This document shows positions 1 through 9,798 of a stretch of DNA of 64,000 nucleotides, in pieces. The stretch is from Natrinema versiforme (GTDB taxonomy: Archaea > Halobacteriota > Halobacteria > Halobacteriales > Natrialbaceae). Both the position numbers and the translations under genes were made by a program. The notes under the pieces were generated by a model. The model searched no databases and was not told where the DNA came from. It saw only the letters and a program-made list of their open reading frames with translations. The stretch's first letter is position 1. Every line of letters starts with the position of its first letter. The stretch covers positions 248,001-312,000 of the forward strand of contig NZ_CP040331.1 of assembly GCF_005576615.1 (NCBI RefSeq), given 5' to 3'.

Positions 1-405
1 ATTGGCGGTGGACATCTGGATCGACTTGTTCACCGCTGTCGGAAGATCACAGACCGCGCCGTAGTGCTGGTAGGCGGTAAATCCGCGTGCCACGTGGATT
101 CGGTTGGGCAACCGTTGACTGGGCGCGATCTGGGCGAGTGTCGTCGTCGTTGCGTGCCCGTTTGCGTCTACCCAGAAGGCGGGTCCGTCGTGTAGGAGGA
201 GGTGGTCGAGCACGAGCGACTGCAGGATTGGGACGCCGCGGCCTCCTTCGACGTCGAGCAGCGTGATGCCGTCGTCAAGCTGCGGCAACAGCATCTCGTC
301 CGTAGCCGGATCGGCCTGGTCAGCAAGGGACCGATTCCGGTCTGCCCCCCGCGTCGGCTGGTTCACCGCAAGACGGTTCGAGGGAGCTGTCGATTGGTCA
401 GGCAT
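1..405 (-). CDS. RecA-like hypothetical protein, 3' end cut by window edge
   Basis: An open frame reads from ATG at 405 to the left edge with no stop, so only the first 135 residues are seen. After a polar N-terminus of about 35 residues comes a segment with the feel of a RecA/RadB fold: DDGITLLDVEGGRG at about 46-59, then hydrophobic helices and LLLHDGPAFWVDANG. There is no canonical Walker A GKT; GGRGVP sits where a P-loop would be. It resembles conserved haloarchaeal proteins of unknown role often annotated as hypothetical. The RecA-fold assignment is inference. The gene is divergent from the one at 678. Confidence 0.6.
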   Translation of the reverse strand, partial: MPDQSTAPSNRLAVNQPTRGADRNRSLADQADPATDEMLLPQLDDGITLLDVEGGRGVPILQSLVLDHLLLHDGPAFWVDANGHATTTTLAQIAPSQRLPNRIHVARGFTAYQHYGAVCDLPTAVNKSIQMSTAN

Positions 406-562
406 ACTTGATTGGATGTCCACAATCCCGATAAGCCGCGGCGTGTCACTTCCACGTTTCAGGGAATACAGATGGATCGTATCCAATCACGGTACAGTCC
501 CGTGAATTCTCTATGTAGAGGCTGTTTCCGAGACCATTTCCTGAATCAAAACCTACCTATTG

Positions 563-603
563 TTAACCAACAGATCTGCGCTTTGCATCAGGGTGTTGGT
601 TAA
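563..603. repeat. 10-bp perfect inverted repeat
   Basis: TTAACCAACA (563-572) and its exact reverse complement TGTTGGTTAA (594-603) are separated by 21 nt. It lies in the intergenic stretch between two divergent genes (starts 405 and 678). It could be an operator, a hairpin or a replication-linked repeat; the sequence does not decide. Confidence 0.5.
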
Positions 604-677
604 TAGACCACAGCTGTCGACTCAGATTCTCTCGCTCGGAATGTTAATGCTCAACACTGCGTTGTATGCGGTGCTCT

Positions 678-1268
678 ATGAGCTATCCACGAACCTACGT
701 CGATCACCGAGATCCGAATCATCACGAAGCAATCCACCCGACTCGAAACATCGGGAACTCTCACGTTGTCGCGGGAGAATTCCTCACCTCGCGGTTTCAC
801 GATGCTCTCCAAACTGTTCTCCACCCACTGGGAGAGTCATTGGTCATCCAAGACCGACACGCACTCAACGATCTCGGGATCATTCACGCCAATGGATCGC
901 TCAACGATATGTCCCCGATCGTCCGTACATACGTCAAGCTCGACGACTATTGGACTCGAACTCATCGAACCTCTCTCAACGAGTTATTCGCCGGTCGACG
1001 TGCTCACGTCCTAAGCTGTTGTACGCGGTGCCTTCCTGAATTCTCTCGACACACATTCGAAGTCGAATCCGGACGGTCTGGTGCTGCGCTAGATACTACC
1101 CTTGCCCCGCTTCTCGAAAGTGGATTTCTCTCTCACAACGACGATGAGAAAACGACCTATACTGTCGATGAACTTCATGCGCTGTATCGGCCGACGGAAC
1201 GACTCTTCGACGCACTTCTTGACCAAGCAGCTGTCCTCTGTGAGCTGCTGCCCCCGACCGAGCTCTAA
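678..1268 (+). CDS. hypothetical protein
   Basis: A protein of about 196 residues, not recognised. The ATG at 678 gives an N-terminus MSYPRTYVDHRDP; an ATG four codons upstream (666) is also possible. No membrane segment or signal peptide is visible. A CC-x2-C cluster (SCCTRCLPEF, near residue 115) might bind metal, and the C-terminal half (about 140-195) is helical with a basic-acidic pattern reminiscent of a winged-helix tail. It is followed on the same strand, 65 bp later, by the SRAP gene. Real-gene status rests on the long open frame and on codon use similar to its neighbours. Confidence 0.5.
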   Translation: MSYPRTYVDHRDPNHHEAIHPTRNIGNSHVVAGEFLTSRFHDALQTVLHPLGESLVIQDRHALNDLGIIHANGSLNDMSPIVRTYVKLDDYWTRTHRTSLNELFAGRRAHVLSCCTRCLPEFSRHTFEVESGRSGAALDTTLAPLLESGFLSHNDDEKTTYTVDELHALYRPTERLFDALLDQAAVLCELLPPTEL

Positions 1269-1333
1269 TCGAACGAGTCCGGGCTTTCGGACATCCAGAC
1301 ACGTTGAATAATCTCCCGGTCGAATCAGGATGT

Positions 1334-2023
1334 ATGTGTGGCCGGAACTCGCTCTTCATCGACCAGGCCGACCTTGAGGCCCGCTTCGACGCCGAGGTCG
1401 TCACGGACGGCGGGTACACACCCCGATACAACATTGCGCCTGGCGACGACCTCCACATCGTCACGAACGAGGCTTCCGATGAGATCGACGCCTACCACTG
1501 GGGACTGATTCCGTTCTGGGCGGACGAACCCGAAGAGGGCATCATCAACGCTCGCTCCGAGACTGCCGACGAGAAACGCGTCTTCGAGCGGGCGTGGGAA
1601 TCACGTCCCTGTCTTGTCCTCTCGTCGGGGTTCTACGAGTGGAGGTCACCGAACGGCGGGTCGAAACAGCCCTACCGGATTTACCGCGAAGACGACCCTG
1701 CCTTCGCGATGGCCGGCCTCTGGGACGTCTGGGAGGGCGACGACGAGACGATCTCGTGCGTCACGATTCTGACGACGAAGCCGAACGACCTGATGAACTC
1801 AATCCACGACCGGATGCCGGTCGTCCTCCCGCAGGACGCGGAGTCCGACTGGCTCGCTGCAGACCCGGACACCCGCAAGGAACTGTGCAAGCCGTATCCG
1901 AAGGACGATCTAGACGCTTACGAGATCTCGACGCGAGTAAACAACCCCGGCAACGACGACCCCCAGGTCATCGAGCCGCTGGACCACGAGCAATCGGGTC
2001 TCAGTGAGTATAGTTCGGGATAG
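1334..2023 (+). CDS. SRAP domain protein (HMCES/YedK-type abasic-site DNA-protein crosslinker)
   Basis: SRAP proteins covalently trap abasic sites in single-stranded DNA through Cys2, shielding them from strand cleavage. The start is decided by this chemistry: ATG at 1334 yields MCGR, which exposes Cys2 after Met removal, whereas an upstream in-frame ATG at 1304 would bury it. Other family residues are present: YNIAPG (32-37), N72 in INARSE, E102 in SGFYEW and H158 in HDRMP. At 229 residues the length is normal. It is convergent with orc1/cdc6 (15 bp between stops). Seen: motifs. Known: family chemistry. Inferred: a role in repair during replication. Confidence 0.92.
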   Translation: MCGRNSLFIDQADLEARFDAEVVTDGGYTPRYNIAPGDDLHIVTNEASDEIDAYHWGLIPFWADEPEEGIINARSETADEKRVFERAWESRPCLVLSSGFYEWRSPNGGSKQPYRIYREDDPAFAMAGLWDVWEGDDETISCVTILTTKPNDLMNSIHDRMPVVLPQDAESDWLAADPDTRKELCKPYPKDDLDAYEISTRVNNPGNDDPQVIEPLDHEQSGLSEYSSG

Positions 2024-2038
2024 CTGACGGCGTAACGG

Positions 2039-3067
2039 TCACTGCATCGGCGACGCCGCTGCCGAATCGACGAGTGAGTACTCTCGATCCCGACTCGTCC
2101 CCTCTGCCTCGAGGAGATTGTACTGTTCCATCTTCGAGAGGTACGTGCGGATAGTCCGTTTCGTCCGTGGGTCATCGACGTCCTCGGTATAGAGCTCGTG
2201 AATCTCGCTCGGCCCGACCGGGCCGTGTTCGCGAACGATGTCGTAGACAACCCGTTGATGGGGGGTGAGCGAGTCGAGGCTCTTCTGCTTGATTTGGGCC
2301 CGAGCATCCTCGGCGGCGTCCAGGAGAATGTCGTCGGTGATGCGCTCGTGGTTCTCGCGATCGGCCTTTCCGGCGGCCGTTCGAAGGATGCCGATTGCGA
2401 GGCGGGCGTCGCCGGCGGCCGCGTCGGCGATTCGATAAAGCTGGTCGTCTGCGATGACGTCTTCGTCGAGGCCCCACTTCGCCCGCGCACTCAGGATGTC
2501 GTACAGTTGCTCGTCGTGATACTTGTCCATCCGGACGTGTTCGCTGGAGCGGAGTCGACTCACGAGGCGGTCGTCGACGCGGCTGAACAGCTCCTCTTCC
2601 TTGTTCGCGATGCAGATGATCGCGAACTGCGGGAGGCTGTGGAGGTCGTAGATGACGCTTGGGTCCTCGAGCTGGTCGACCTCGTCGAGGATGACGACGG
2701 TTCGCGGACCGTCGTGTTGTTGGAGCCGGTCGACGAGTTCGTCGTGGGGCGTCGACTGCCGGTGGATGTCGATAGTCGCGCCGAGGTCGTCGAGGATCTG
2801 GTAGAGCGTCCGGAATCGGGTGTAGTTGCGCCAGCAGTTGACGTAGGTGGTCTCGACGTCGAGGACCTCTTCCCGGAGTCGTTCGGTGACGAACTTCGAG
2901 ATGCACGTCTTGCCGGCGCCGCTGGGTCCGGTGACGATGGCCGTGTCGGCGGGTTCACCGTTCGTAATGGGCTCGAGAACGCTGGAGAGGTGGTTGACCT
3001 CGGCGTCGCGATGCTCAACTTCCCGAGGAACAAACCCGGCGCGGAGAACGCGAGCATCGCGAATCAT
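2039..3067 (-). CDS. orc1/cdc6: Orc1/Cdc6-type replication initiation protein
   Basis: Archaeal Orc1/Cdc6 proteins are AAA+ ATPases that bind origin repeats and load MCM. The 342-residue protein has Walker A GPSGAGKT (47-54), Walker B ILDEVDQ (126-132), a sensor-2-like AAAGDARLAIGIL segment (about 210-225) and a C-terminal winged helix (about 265-335, SLTPHQRVVYDIV onward). It is shorter than chromosomal haloarchaeal Orc1 proteins, which typically exceed 400 residues, and this fits the plasmid/accessory class. Its upstream 180 bp holds TTCCGGAA-type palindromes that may be its binding sites. Length and domain order suggest an active protein. Confidence 0.93.
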   Translation of the reverse strand: MIRDARVLRAGFVPREVEHRDAEVNHLSSVLEPITNGEPADTAIVTGPSGAGKTCISKFVTERLREEVLDVETTYVNCWRNYTRFRTLYQILDDLGATIDIHRQSTPHDELVDRLQQHDGPRTVVILDEVDQLEDPSVIYDLHSLPQFAIICIANKEEELFSRVDDRLVSRLRSSEHVRMDKYHDEQLYDILSARAKWGLDEDVIADDQLYRIADAAAGDARLAIGILRTAAGKADRENHERITDDILLDAAEDARAQIKQKSLDSLTPHQRVVYDIVREHGPVGPSEIHELYTEDVDDPRTKRTIRTYLSKMEQYNLLEAEGTSRDREYSLVDSAAASPMQ

Positions 3068-3120
3068 CTTTGCTTGATAGACTGGTTTTCTGGCTAGTAC
3101 TAAAAACGTGACCGGGTTGC

Positions 3121-3239
3121 TTCCGGAATCACTCCATTTGACGGCTTCATAGCTACCTCAATCACGGTGACGTCCGGCAGTTTTGTTTGTGGAAGATTCG
3201 TCCTTCCGGGAACTTCCGGAAAGCCCTCTGCTTCTGGAA
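3121..3239. repeat. TTCCGGAA-type short palindromes upstream of orc1/cdc6 (possible origin elements)
   Basis: TTCCGGAA occurs at 3121-3128 and 3214-3221, with variants TTCCGGGAA at 3204-3212 and TTCTGGAA at 3232-3239, all in the 180-bp gap ahead of the initiator gene. Haloarchaeal origins normally sit beside an orc1 gene, but these are not the canonical ORB sequence, so origin function is inference. Confidence 0.35.
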
Positions 3240-3246
3240 AGTGTCT

Positions 3247-6200
3247 CTACTCTGCAGCTGGAAGTTGGGATAACCAGTTCAGGACAGTCTGCTCTGCATC
3301 GTCGATATCTGAGACCGAGTTCGTCCCACCGAGGAGATTTTTCACACTCTCACTCGTTACAGCTGGTTCTACAACAGTCGCTTGTTTGGCTTCGGCGACC
3401 TGACTACTTCGGGTCACAGACGATCCACTCTCTCCACGCTGACCACAGACGAACTCCACATTATCGACTTCTGCTGGGGCAGCTTCGCGGACGAGTGCTT
3501 CGAATAGTGGATCCCCAGGTAGGAGCAGCCGAATCGACGGGAACTGCTCAGCAATCTCTGGGTTGAACGTCACAACAACACCGCTACCCCCTCCAAGCTC
3601 TGCCTGAGCTGTCTCTCTGAGCGAATCCGGCATTGCTACTGCATCCTCCTCCGGCAGTTCCAGAACGTATGCATCGTCGACGATATCTTCGAAGTCGTCG
3701 GCGCGGTCATGGTTCCGGAGGGCAGTAAACGACCATTCTGTCTCTTCGAGACGGTCGCTTTGCGTAAGCTGTGTCTCAATCGTCTCTAAGCTCACCAACG
3801 GTTCATACGACCGATCACCGGTCCCGATATCATCGAATGCGGGATAGCAATAGGGTTCCCACCCGTCAAGTCCGGAACTCTCGATTATCGCCTCTTTCGT
3901 CGATACCTCTTCTGGCTCACCTGCTAGCCCGGTCTCCTCGGCTTTCTCCTGGGCACGTTTTGCCCGTGAGTCCGCTTCTTCGACGACTAGCTCACTAGGC
4001 TCTCTGGTGTCATCCGACCCGGAACTACCCATAACGGCGTCTTTGATGTCCTGCTCGATGCTGTTCAGTACCGGACGCATCGGCCCAACCACGTTCTCGA
4101 ACAGCTGTAACCGTCCCTCCAGTTCCTCGTAGATGTCGCCGTCGATGCTGTCCTTGTAGGCGTAGTTGATGATCTTCACGACCTCGTTCTTCTGGCCGAT
4201 ACGGTCGATTCGACCGATGCGTTGTTCAACCCGCATCGGATTCCACGGTAAATCGAAATTGATCAGCGCATCCGCAGTTTGGAGGTTCAGCCCCTCACTC
4301 GCGCTGTCTGTACAGATCAGGATATTGGTATCGCCGTCAGTGAAATCGCGCTTGATCGCCTCTTTACCGACGTTCACCCACTCTCCGGTAGTTTCGTCGT
4401 ACTGCATCCCGCCACCACCACTGTACGTACCGACGTTTGGATGCGTGTCTGTCAGCGTCTCACGGATATGCTCGAGGGTGTCGTGATATTGCGTGAAGAT
4501 GATAATGTTATCACGGGCGCTCTGACGGAGTGAGCGAATGTCGCGGCGCAGCTGCGCTACCTTCGGGTCGGTGTGGGCTTGCCTGAGATCGTCCACGAAC
4601 TCTTGGAGGGCCGTCCGCTCCGCCTGAATCACGTCGGCGGCACCACGACTACTTGGCTGATAGGCGTCGAGGGATGCTTGGCCGATCGCTTCGTCGATGG
4701 TCGCTTCCGTCACTCCGGCGTCCCTACTAAGCTCGGAGACCTCCTCGGTCATGTCCTCAACCTTCTCGTCGAGCTTCTCCATCCGGCGCTGGAGGCTCTG
4801 CTTGATGGCGTGGAGACTGCTCGTCAGGCGCTGACGATACGTGGTCATCACGAAGCCTAATGCGAGCTTCTCTTTTCCTGTCAGGACTTTCTGCGACTGC
4901 TTATACGTCTCATCAATATACTGCTCTACCTGGTCGTACAACGGGGCTGCGTCACCCAGTTCGATCCGTTTTGTCTCGACATCCCGGGTCGGAACCGTAT
5001 CGTCGAGGAGCCCTAGATCCTGACACTGCTCCAAGACCGCTCGAGTATTCCGGAAGATGCGGGACTGAACCGGTGTCGACCACTGAGAAGCTTCCACAAG
5101 TGCGCTCCACTCCGTTGGCCCACAGTCGAAAATGAGCGAGCGCGGATCGTCAAAGCGAGGTGAGGTTTCGCGCACTCCGACGAGTTTCTCGAGGGCTTTC
5201 CGCTGTTGAATCGACTCTGTGTCCGTCACCTCGACTAGCGCCTTCGCCTGCTCGTCGTAGCCAGGATTCGACGTGAGATGTTCGTGAATGAGTTTCCCGA
5301 ACCGTTCAATTCTTGGTCGGCCTTCGTCCTCCTCCAGATCGAGCTCTTTCTGGAACTGTTGGAGAACCTGTTGCTGTCCATCAGCTACATTCTGATAGCG
5401 AGAGCCGACGGTACTGAGGCTATCTTCGAGTGCTTGCCGTGTTTCGAAGAACTCGACGAATCGGTCCTTGTCGTCCCAACCCTCTGGGAGATCGCATAGT
5501 CGAAGGAGATCGTAGAGCTCGCCAACATTCAACTGCATGGGAGTCGCCGTGAGAGCGTATAGACACCGGGAGGCCTCTTCGGCCTGTCCGAGCAGGTCGT
5601 AGAGTTTCGTCTCCTCGCGAGCACTGTGTGCCTCGTCGACGACTGTGAGGTCCCACACGCTCTCGTCGATGCGTGGGGCGACGTGTGCCTGATTACCTTC
5701 TCGGCGGGCGGTATGCCACGACTCGATTACGACGGTTGGCTCATCTCTCTCCGTAACGAACGAACCAATCGGCGTGTTCTCCCAGGCATCAGCGTCGACC
5801 GCTCCGGATGTGGGGATACGGTGATCCTCTGCGTCTCCGAGAGGACCGATCATGTAATCGCCGTCGTAGGATCGTTCGTGATAGTAGGCGTGGATATTGA
5901 AGCGGTCGAGGAGTTCGTTCTGCCACTGCTGTACCAACCCTGCAGGAACCAGAAACAGCGCCTGCTCAGCCTCTCCGACCTGCATTAGCCGTGAGAGGGT
6001 CAGGCCTGCTTCGATGGTTTTGCCGAGCCCCACCTCGTCACAGAACAGGAGGTTGTTCGGATAGATACTGACAGCGGTATCGGAGATCGTTCGCTGATGG
6101 GGCCAGGGCGTGACAGTACTGATTTCCTCTGCGAGATGGATTCCTCCCGGTGTTCGTCCGGCGACCGAGACGACACCAGCGGTATCGTCTTCGGGCACCG

Positions 6201-6885
6201 TCGTCTGGGGGTCGTGATTCTGGACTCGCTCGACGTGTTCCTCGAGCGTTCCATCGGTGTCCTTCCAGTCGATGAGGTCCTGGCGTGCAGCTTCGTCGAG
6301 CTCGAAGACATCGACGGAGGGGTGGAAGCCGTTCCAGAGTGCGTTGAACGTCGAGACGTCTTCCTCGACATACTTCGCCTCGCCGCGGCTCCAGGAGCGA
6401 TGAACTTTGAAGCGTTCGTAGTTGTACTGCCACGCACTGAGCGTCTCGTTGATACTCCCCTCGAAGCTGATCTTGTTGCCCTCGCGATCGACACCGATGC
6501 CGAGCTTCGGGTGGAAGAGTCCGTCACCGCCTTTGGGGTCGCCGACCTTGATTTGGAGGTCGCCGCGGTCGAGGAGGGTCGCGATGATGGTGAGCTGGGA
6601 CTCAACCCACGGTTCCAGGGGTTCATCTGCGTCAGGGAACATCGCTCCCTTCTCGCGCTTCTGGAGGTCGGCTCCAGCGATGACACGTACTGTTCCATCA
6701 GTCTCGAGGAGGGAGTCAACCCCTTCGAGAGCGTGTGCCAGACTACGCAGACTCAGATAGCCGGCGAGCCGGTCGTAGCGGATGACTTCGTTGAGGAATG
6801 GCCGGTAGAACGTCTCCATGAGCGTCCGGTTGGTCCGGAACTCGCTCTCGTACACCGGCTCCCACGAGACGTCCCTGAGGGTCAT
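3247..6885 (-). CDS. PLD-like domain plus SNF2-type helicase of a defence operon
   Basis: A 1212-residue protein. The N-terminus (about 1-190) resembles phospholipase-D-like nuclease domains (FHPKLGIGVD is an HxK-like motif; GSINET follows). It is followed by a two-lobe SF2/SNF2 helicase: DEVGLGKT with K289, DEAH near 416, and a C-lobe SEGLNLQ ... QRIGRIDRIGQ near 870-900. The C-terminal 250 residues are unassigned. It is the last gene of the minus-strand operon: its ATG directly abuts the methylase stop at 6886. SNF2/PLD helicases of this kind occur in DISARM, in DUF1156/DUF499 loci and elsewhere. Here the partners indicate a methylase-based anti-phage system. DNA translocation is inferred from motifs. 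Confidence 0.88.
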   Translation of the reverse strand: MTLRDVSWEPVYESEFRTNRTLMETFYRPFLNEVIRYDRLAGYLSLRSLAHALEGVDSLLETDGTVRVIAGADLQKREKGAMFPDADEPLEPWVESQLTIIATLLDRGDLQIKVGDPKGGDGLFHPKLGIGVDREGNKISFEGSINETLSAWQYNYERFKVHRSWSRGEAKYVEEDVSTFNALWNGFHPSVDVFELDEAARQDLIDWKDTDGTLEEHVERVQNHDPQTTVPEDDTAGVVSVAGRTPGGIHLAEEISTVTPWPHQRTISDTAVSIYPNNLLFCDEVGLGKTIEAGLTLSRLMQVGEAEQALFLVPAGLVQQWQNELLDRFNIHAYYHERSYDGDYMIGPLGDAEDHRIPTSGAVDADAWENTPIGSFVTERDEPTVVIESWHTARREGNQAHVAPRIDESVWDLTVVDEAHSAREETKLYDLLGQAEEASRCLYALTATPMQLNVGELYDLLRLCDLPEGWDDKDRFVEFFETRQALEDSLSTVGSRYQNVADGQQQVLQQFQKELDLEEDEGRPRIERFGKLIHEHLTSNPGYDEQAKALVEVTDTESIQQRKALEKLVGVRETSPRFDDPRSLIFDCGPTEWSALVEASQWSTPVQSRIFRNTRAVLEQCQDLGLLDDTVPTRDVETKRIELGDAAPLYDQVEQYIDETYKQSQKVLTGKEKLALGFVMTTYRQRLTSSLHAIKQSLQRRMEKLDEKVEDMTEEVSELSRDAGVTEATIDEAIGQASLDAYQPSSRGAADVIQAERTALQEFVDDLRQAHTDPKVAQLRRDIRSLRQSARDNIIIFTQYHDTLEHIRETLTDTHPNVGTYSGGGGMQYDETTGEWVNVGKEAIKRDFTDGDTNILICTDSASEGLNLQTADALINFDLPWNPMRVEQRIGRIDRIGQKNEVVKIINYAYKDSIDGDIYEELEGRLQLFENVVGPMRPVLNSIEQDIKDAVMGSSGSDDTREPSELVVEEADSRAKRAQEKAEETGLAGEPEEVSTKEAIIESSGLDGWEPYCYPAFDDIGTGDRSYEPLVSLETIETQLTQSDRLEETEWSFTALRNHDRADDFEDIVDDAYVLELPEEDAVAMPDSLRETAQAELGGGSGVVVTFNPEIAEQFPSIRLLLPGDPLFEALVREAAPAEVDNVEFVCGQRGESGSSVTRSSQVAEAKQATVVEPAVTSESVKNLLGGTNSVSDIDDAEQTVLNWLSQLPAAE

Positions 6886-9783
6886 TTATTCGAACTCGTT
6901 GAGTGCTGCCTGATTATCTTCGTCGTCCTCTCCTCGAACGTTGAGATTGATATTGCTGATGTCGATATCGAGGTATTCGCCCGTGCGCCCCGAGAGTATA
7001 TCGCGAAGGGTTTCCGCAGTTTCGTGTTCTGGGGGGAGTACCTCGAGGAGAGCGGTGACGGAGGTACGGAATCGCTCGTCATTCTTCAGGCCGCGATCGG
7101 ATAGCCACTCCCAGGCAGCTTCTGGACCTTTGGTTTCGTAGACGTGAATGGCAGAGTGTACTGCATCGATTCCATAACTGAACCGTTCACTAGTCGGGTC
7201 AACCGGATACTTCCGACTGGAGACATCCTCTCCATTTTCGACACGGACGATGTCCTGCACGCGGTGGCTATGCGTTTTGAGTTGGACATCACCACTACTT
7301 TTCCCCCAGATCTTTGTGTCGCGTTTCACGTCATCGATATTGACACCAACACCGATGCCAAGCTGACGAGCTTCGTCGTATGGCATTGTATCGGAGTCGT
7401 AGATGAGCCACGAGAGGACGTACCACCGGGTGAGTCCGTCAAGGTCGTCAAAACCTTTAGTTTCCAGATAACGTTCTGAGAGGACTTCAGCAACAGCGTC
7501 ACGGGCAGCAGTGAGAGCATCGCGTGGCGGAACTTCATCTCCTTTCTTGTCTACAACAGGGTAGTTGTCTGCGAACACACGTAGCGTCGGACCGAACGCT
7601 GCAATTATAGTATCTGTCTTGGTGAGGCTCAATCCAGAATCCAACAAGTCTCGCGCAGCTCCTTTTGCGGCTTCGCGGGTCTGCGACTTCACGTCTTCCC
7701 ACAACGTGGCCTCGACAGCTGAATTATCTTCCTGCGTAGGCTTTCGCCCAGTAAGCAGGATGGTGCTGTCCGCGCTTTGTGTTTCTCGCTTCCCCGCCCT
7801 AACCGGCATTTCGCTCGTTATCGGGTGCGTAGCCGTGATGGTGAATCCGGATTCGATCAGCGATGTAGAGAGTGTGTCCCAAGCATCGGTCTCCTTGTGC
7901 GTGAACATGATCGTTAAGACGCCACCCGGTTCGAGACTCTTGTAGAGATCAGAGAAAATGTCAGCCATCTTCTCTTCGTAGTCATCTTTTGCAAGTTCCT
8001 TCTTGGACTTCTCACCTTCTAGACCTTCGAACCGCGAAGGGTTCGCCACGGCCTCATCGGATTTATTTGTGAGCTCAGATGCGTAGAGGTCTGGGTGGAC
8101 ATCGCTGAGGTAGGCTTTTTGCATCGTGTAGAATACGTCGGACAGCTGTGCGTACATGATGCTGTCATAGTACGGCGGATCCACCACTGCCGCCTGGACT
8201 TCGTTTTCTCCAACCTTCGAAGAGAGGTCTGCTGCATCCCCACAGTAGAGGTCCGCTGCATCCTGACCGGTAATCATCGCCGCGAGTTCTTCGTATGAGT
8301 CGATGACCTTCCGGGACATATCGTTGTACCCCATAGTGTCCGCTGCGAGGTTGTTGTCGCAGAAGATTCGACAGAACGAGAAGTTGCTCCCAACGAAGAT
8401 CGGATTTGGATATCCTTTTCCAGTATGCCACGAGGATAGTCGGGAGTTGTAATCCACCATTTTGCTCGCGGCCACTGTGAGGATGGTGAGGATGGCTTCC
8501 GCGGTCAGATCGTCGTGTTCCGCGCGGATTTCATCAGCAGTATCGTGGAATGCTTGGCAGTACTCGTAATGGGAGACCAGCTGTCGGGGACTATAGAGAT
8601 CTCGCCATTCTTCCATTCCATAAGTAGCTGGGTCAGTGATTCGACTGCTCACTTCGACTTTCTCCGGAAGGAAAGTGAGGAGATCGAAGTCGGATTCTAT
8701 ACGCTCTTCGGCACGCTTGAGCGCTTGCTGGTCCATTTCCTCACCAGCACGGTAGCCGGATCCTCCACGTGGATCGTCGTACTTCACTCCGTAGATTTGA
8801 TACTCAAACTCATCGTTCTTTAACAAATCGCGCACCTCCTCGTACTCTGTAACTACTCCACAGTGAGGACATTCCACGTCTGACCTTGAAACCGGTCCAT
8901 CAGATGGGTCAAAACTAGAATCGGAGTTCTTTGCAAGTTCTACACACTCATATGACACATCTCCGTTTTCGTAATCCGGCTTGATCGCGACGCCTTCGCC
9001 GGCGCTACGCTTGTGGAGCCACCACTTCGGTACCAACGGGACCGTCCCAGCACAGGACTCACACTGAATGTGGTACGTACAGGCTGACGCCAGCACTTCA
9101 CGACCCTCCCGCTTCGTAGGGTACAGATCGTCGAGCTCCTCGCTCGCCTTCTTTTGGATTTGGTCGCGCCATTGGTAGAGTTCATCTTCGAGCGACCCGA
9201 CCTCAGGCGCGTACTCCAACATCACCTTCAGAATCATCGACGGGACGGGATTCAGCTCGTTCGCGATGGTGGGCAAGCCGTAGCGGATGGACTCGAAGGG
9301 AATCACTCCGCCACCAGCAGTCGCATCTAGAACAGTCGGTAATTCACCATCCCAGGTCTCTCGCAACGAGGTATGTAGATCTGCCAGCTCGTCTTCGGTC
9401 GGAGACTGCGTAAACGGTCTCGGATAGCCGTACCACTCGCCGAGTGTCCCGTCACGTTGTCCTTCAGTCGTCTTGCGCTCTTGAACGTACTCGCTGATGT
9501 TCTCTTCTAGACCGTCTGGCCCGATCTGCATCAGCGACAGCAGTTCATCCGCACTCGTTCCCTCCTCCATTACCGATCCAAGAATCGCCAGACGAGCCGC
9601 AGGGGTGGGGCGGCGAGCGAACCACGGGTGGATGTACCGGTGCGGCGGCATGTGCTTCGGATTCGCTTCCTTGAGATTCTCAATCCCTACTGCCTTCAGG
9701 GGGAGTTCGCCCTCGATTGCCAGCGAGGTGTACTCGTCGTCAGATTCAGGTTCGGTCTCGGATGTCGTGTGGGAGTCGCTCAT
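6886..9783 (-). CDS. DUF1156-type adenine-specific DNA methyltransferase of a defence operon
   Basis: A 965-residue protein. An N-terminal DUF1156-like segment (HRYIHPWFARRPTPAAR, about 48-64) precedes the SAM-binding motif DATAGGG (153-159) and the amino-methyltransferase motif D535-P-P-Y538. Two zinc-ribbon-like Cys pairs lie between them (CESCAGT and CPHCGVV, about 240-320). The order SAM-motif then DPPY is that of adenine methylases. The long C-terminal part (700-965) is unassigned. It is cotranscribed with the DUF499 ATPase, the small subunit and the helicase. Known: such methylases mark self-DNA in DNA-modification defence loci. Inferred: N6-adenine product and role here. Recognition sequence cannot be read. 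Confidence 0.9.
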   Translation of the reverse strand: MSDSHTTSETEPESDDEYTSLAIEGELPLKAVGIENLKEANPKHMPPHRYIHPWFARRPTPAARLAILGSVMEEGTSADELLSLMQIGPDGLEENISEYVQERKTTEGQRDGTLGEWYGYPRPFTQSPTEDELADLHTSLRETWDGELPTVLDATAGGGVIPFESIRYGLPTIANELNPVPSMILKVMLEYAPEVGSLEDELYQWRDQIQKKASEELDDLYPTKREGREVLASACTYHIQCESCAGTVPLVPKWWLHKRSAGEGVAIKPDYENGDVSYECVELAKNSDSSFDPSDGPVSRSDVECPHCGVVTEYEEVRDLLKNDEFEYQIYGVKYDDPRGGSGYRAGEEMDQQALKRAEERIESDFDLLTFLPEKVEVSSRITDPATYGMEEWRDLYSPRQLVSHYEYCQAFHDTADEIRAEHDDLTAEAILTILTVAASKMVDYNSRLSSWHTGKGYPNPIFVGSNFSFCRIFCDNNLAADTMGYNDMSRKVIDSYEELAAMITGQDAADLYCGDAADLSSKVGENEVQAAVVDPPYYDSIMYAQLSDVFYTMQKAYLSDVHPDLYASELTNKSDEAVANPSRFEGLEGEKSKKELAKDDYEEKMADIFSDLYKSLEPGGVLTIMFTHKETDAWDTLSTSLIESGFTITATHPITSEMPVRAGKRETQSADSTILLTGRKPTQEDNSAVEATLWEDVKSQTREAAKGAARDLLDSGLSLTKTDTIIAAFGPTLRVFADNYPVVDKKGDEVPPRDALTAARDAVAEVLSERYLETKGFDDLDGLTRWYVLSWLIYDSDTMPYDEARQLGIGVGVNIDDVKRDTKIWGKSSGDVQLKTHSHRVQDIVRVENGEDVSSRKYPVDPTSERFSYGIDAVHSAIHVYETKGPEAAWEWLSDRGLKNDERFRTSVTALLEVLPPEHETAETLRDILSGRTGEYLDIDISNINLNVRGEDDEDNQAALNEFE

Positions 9784-9798
9784 AATATCGAAATCTCG

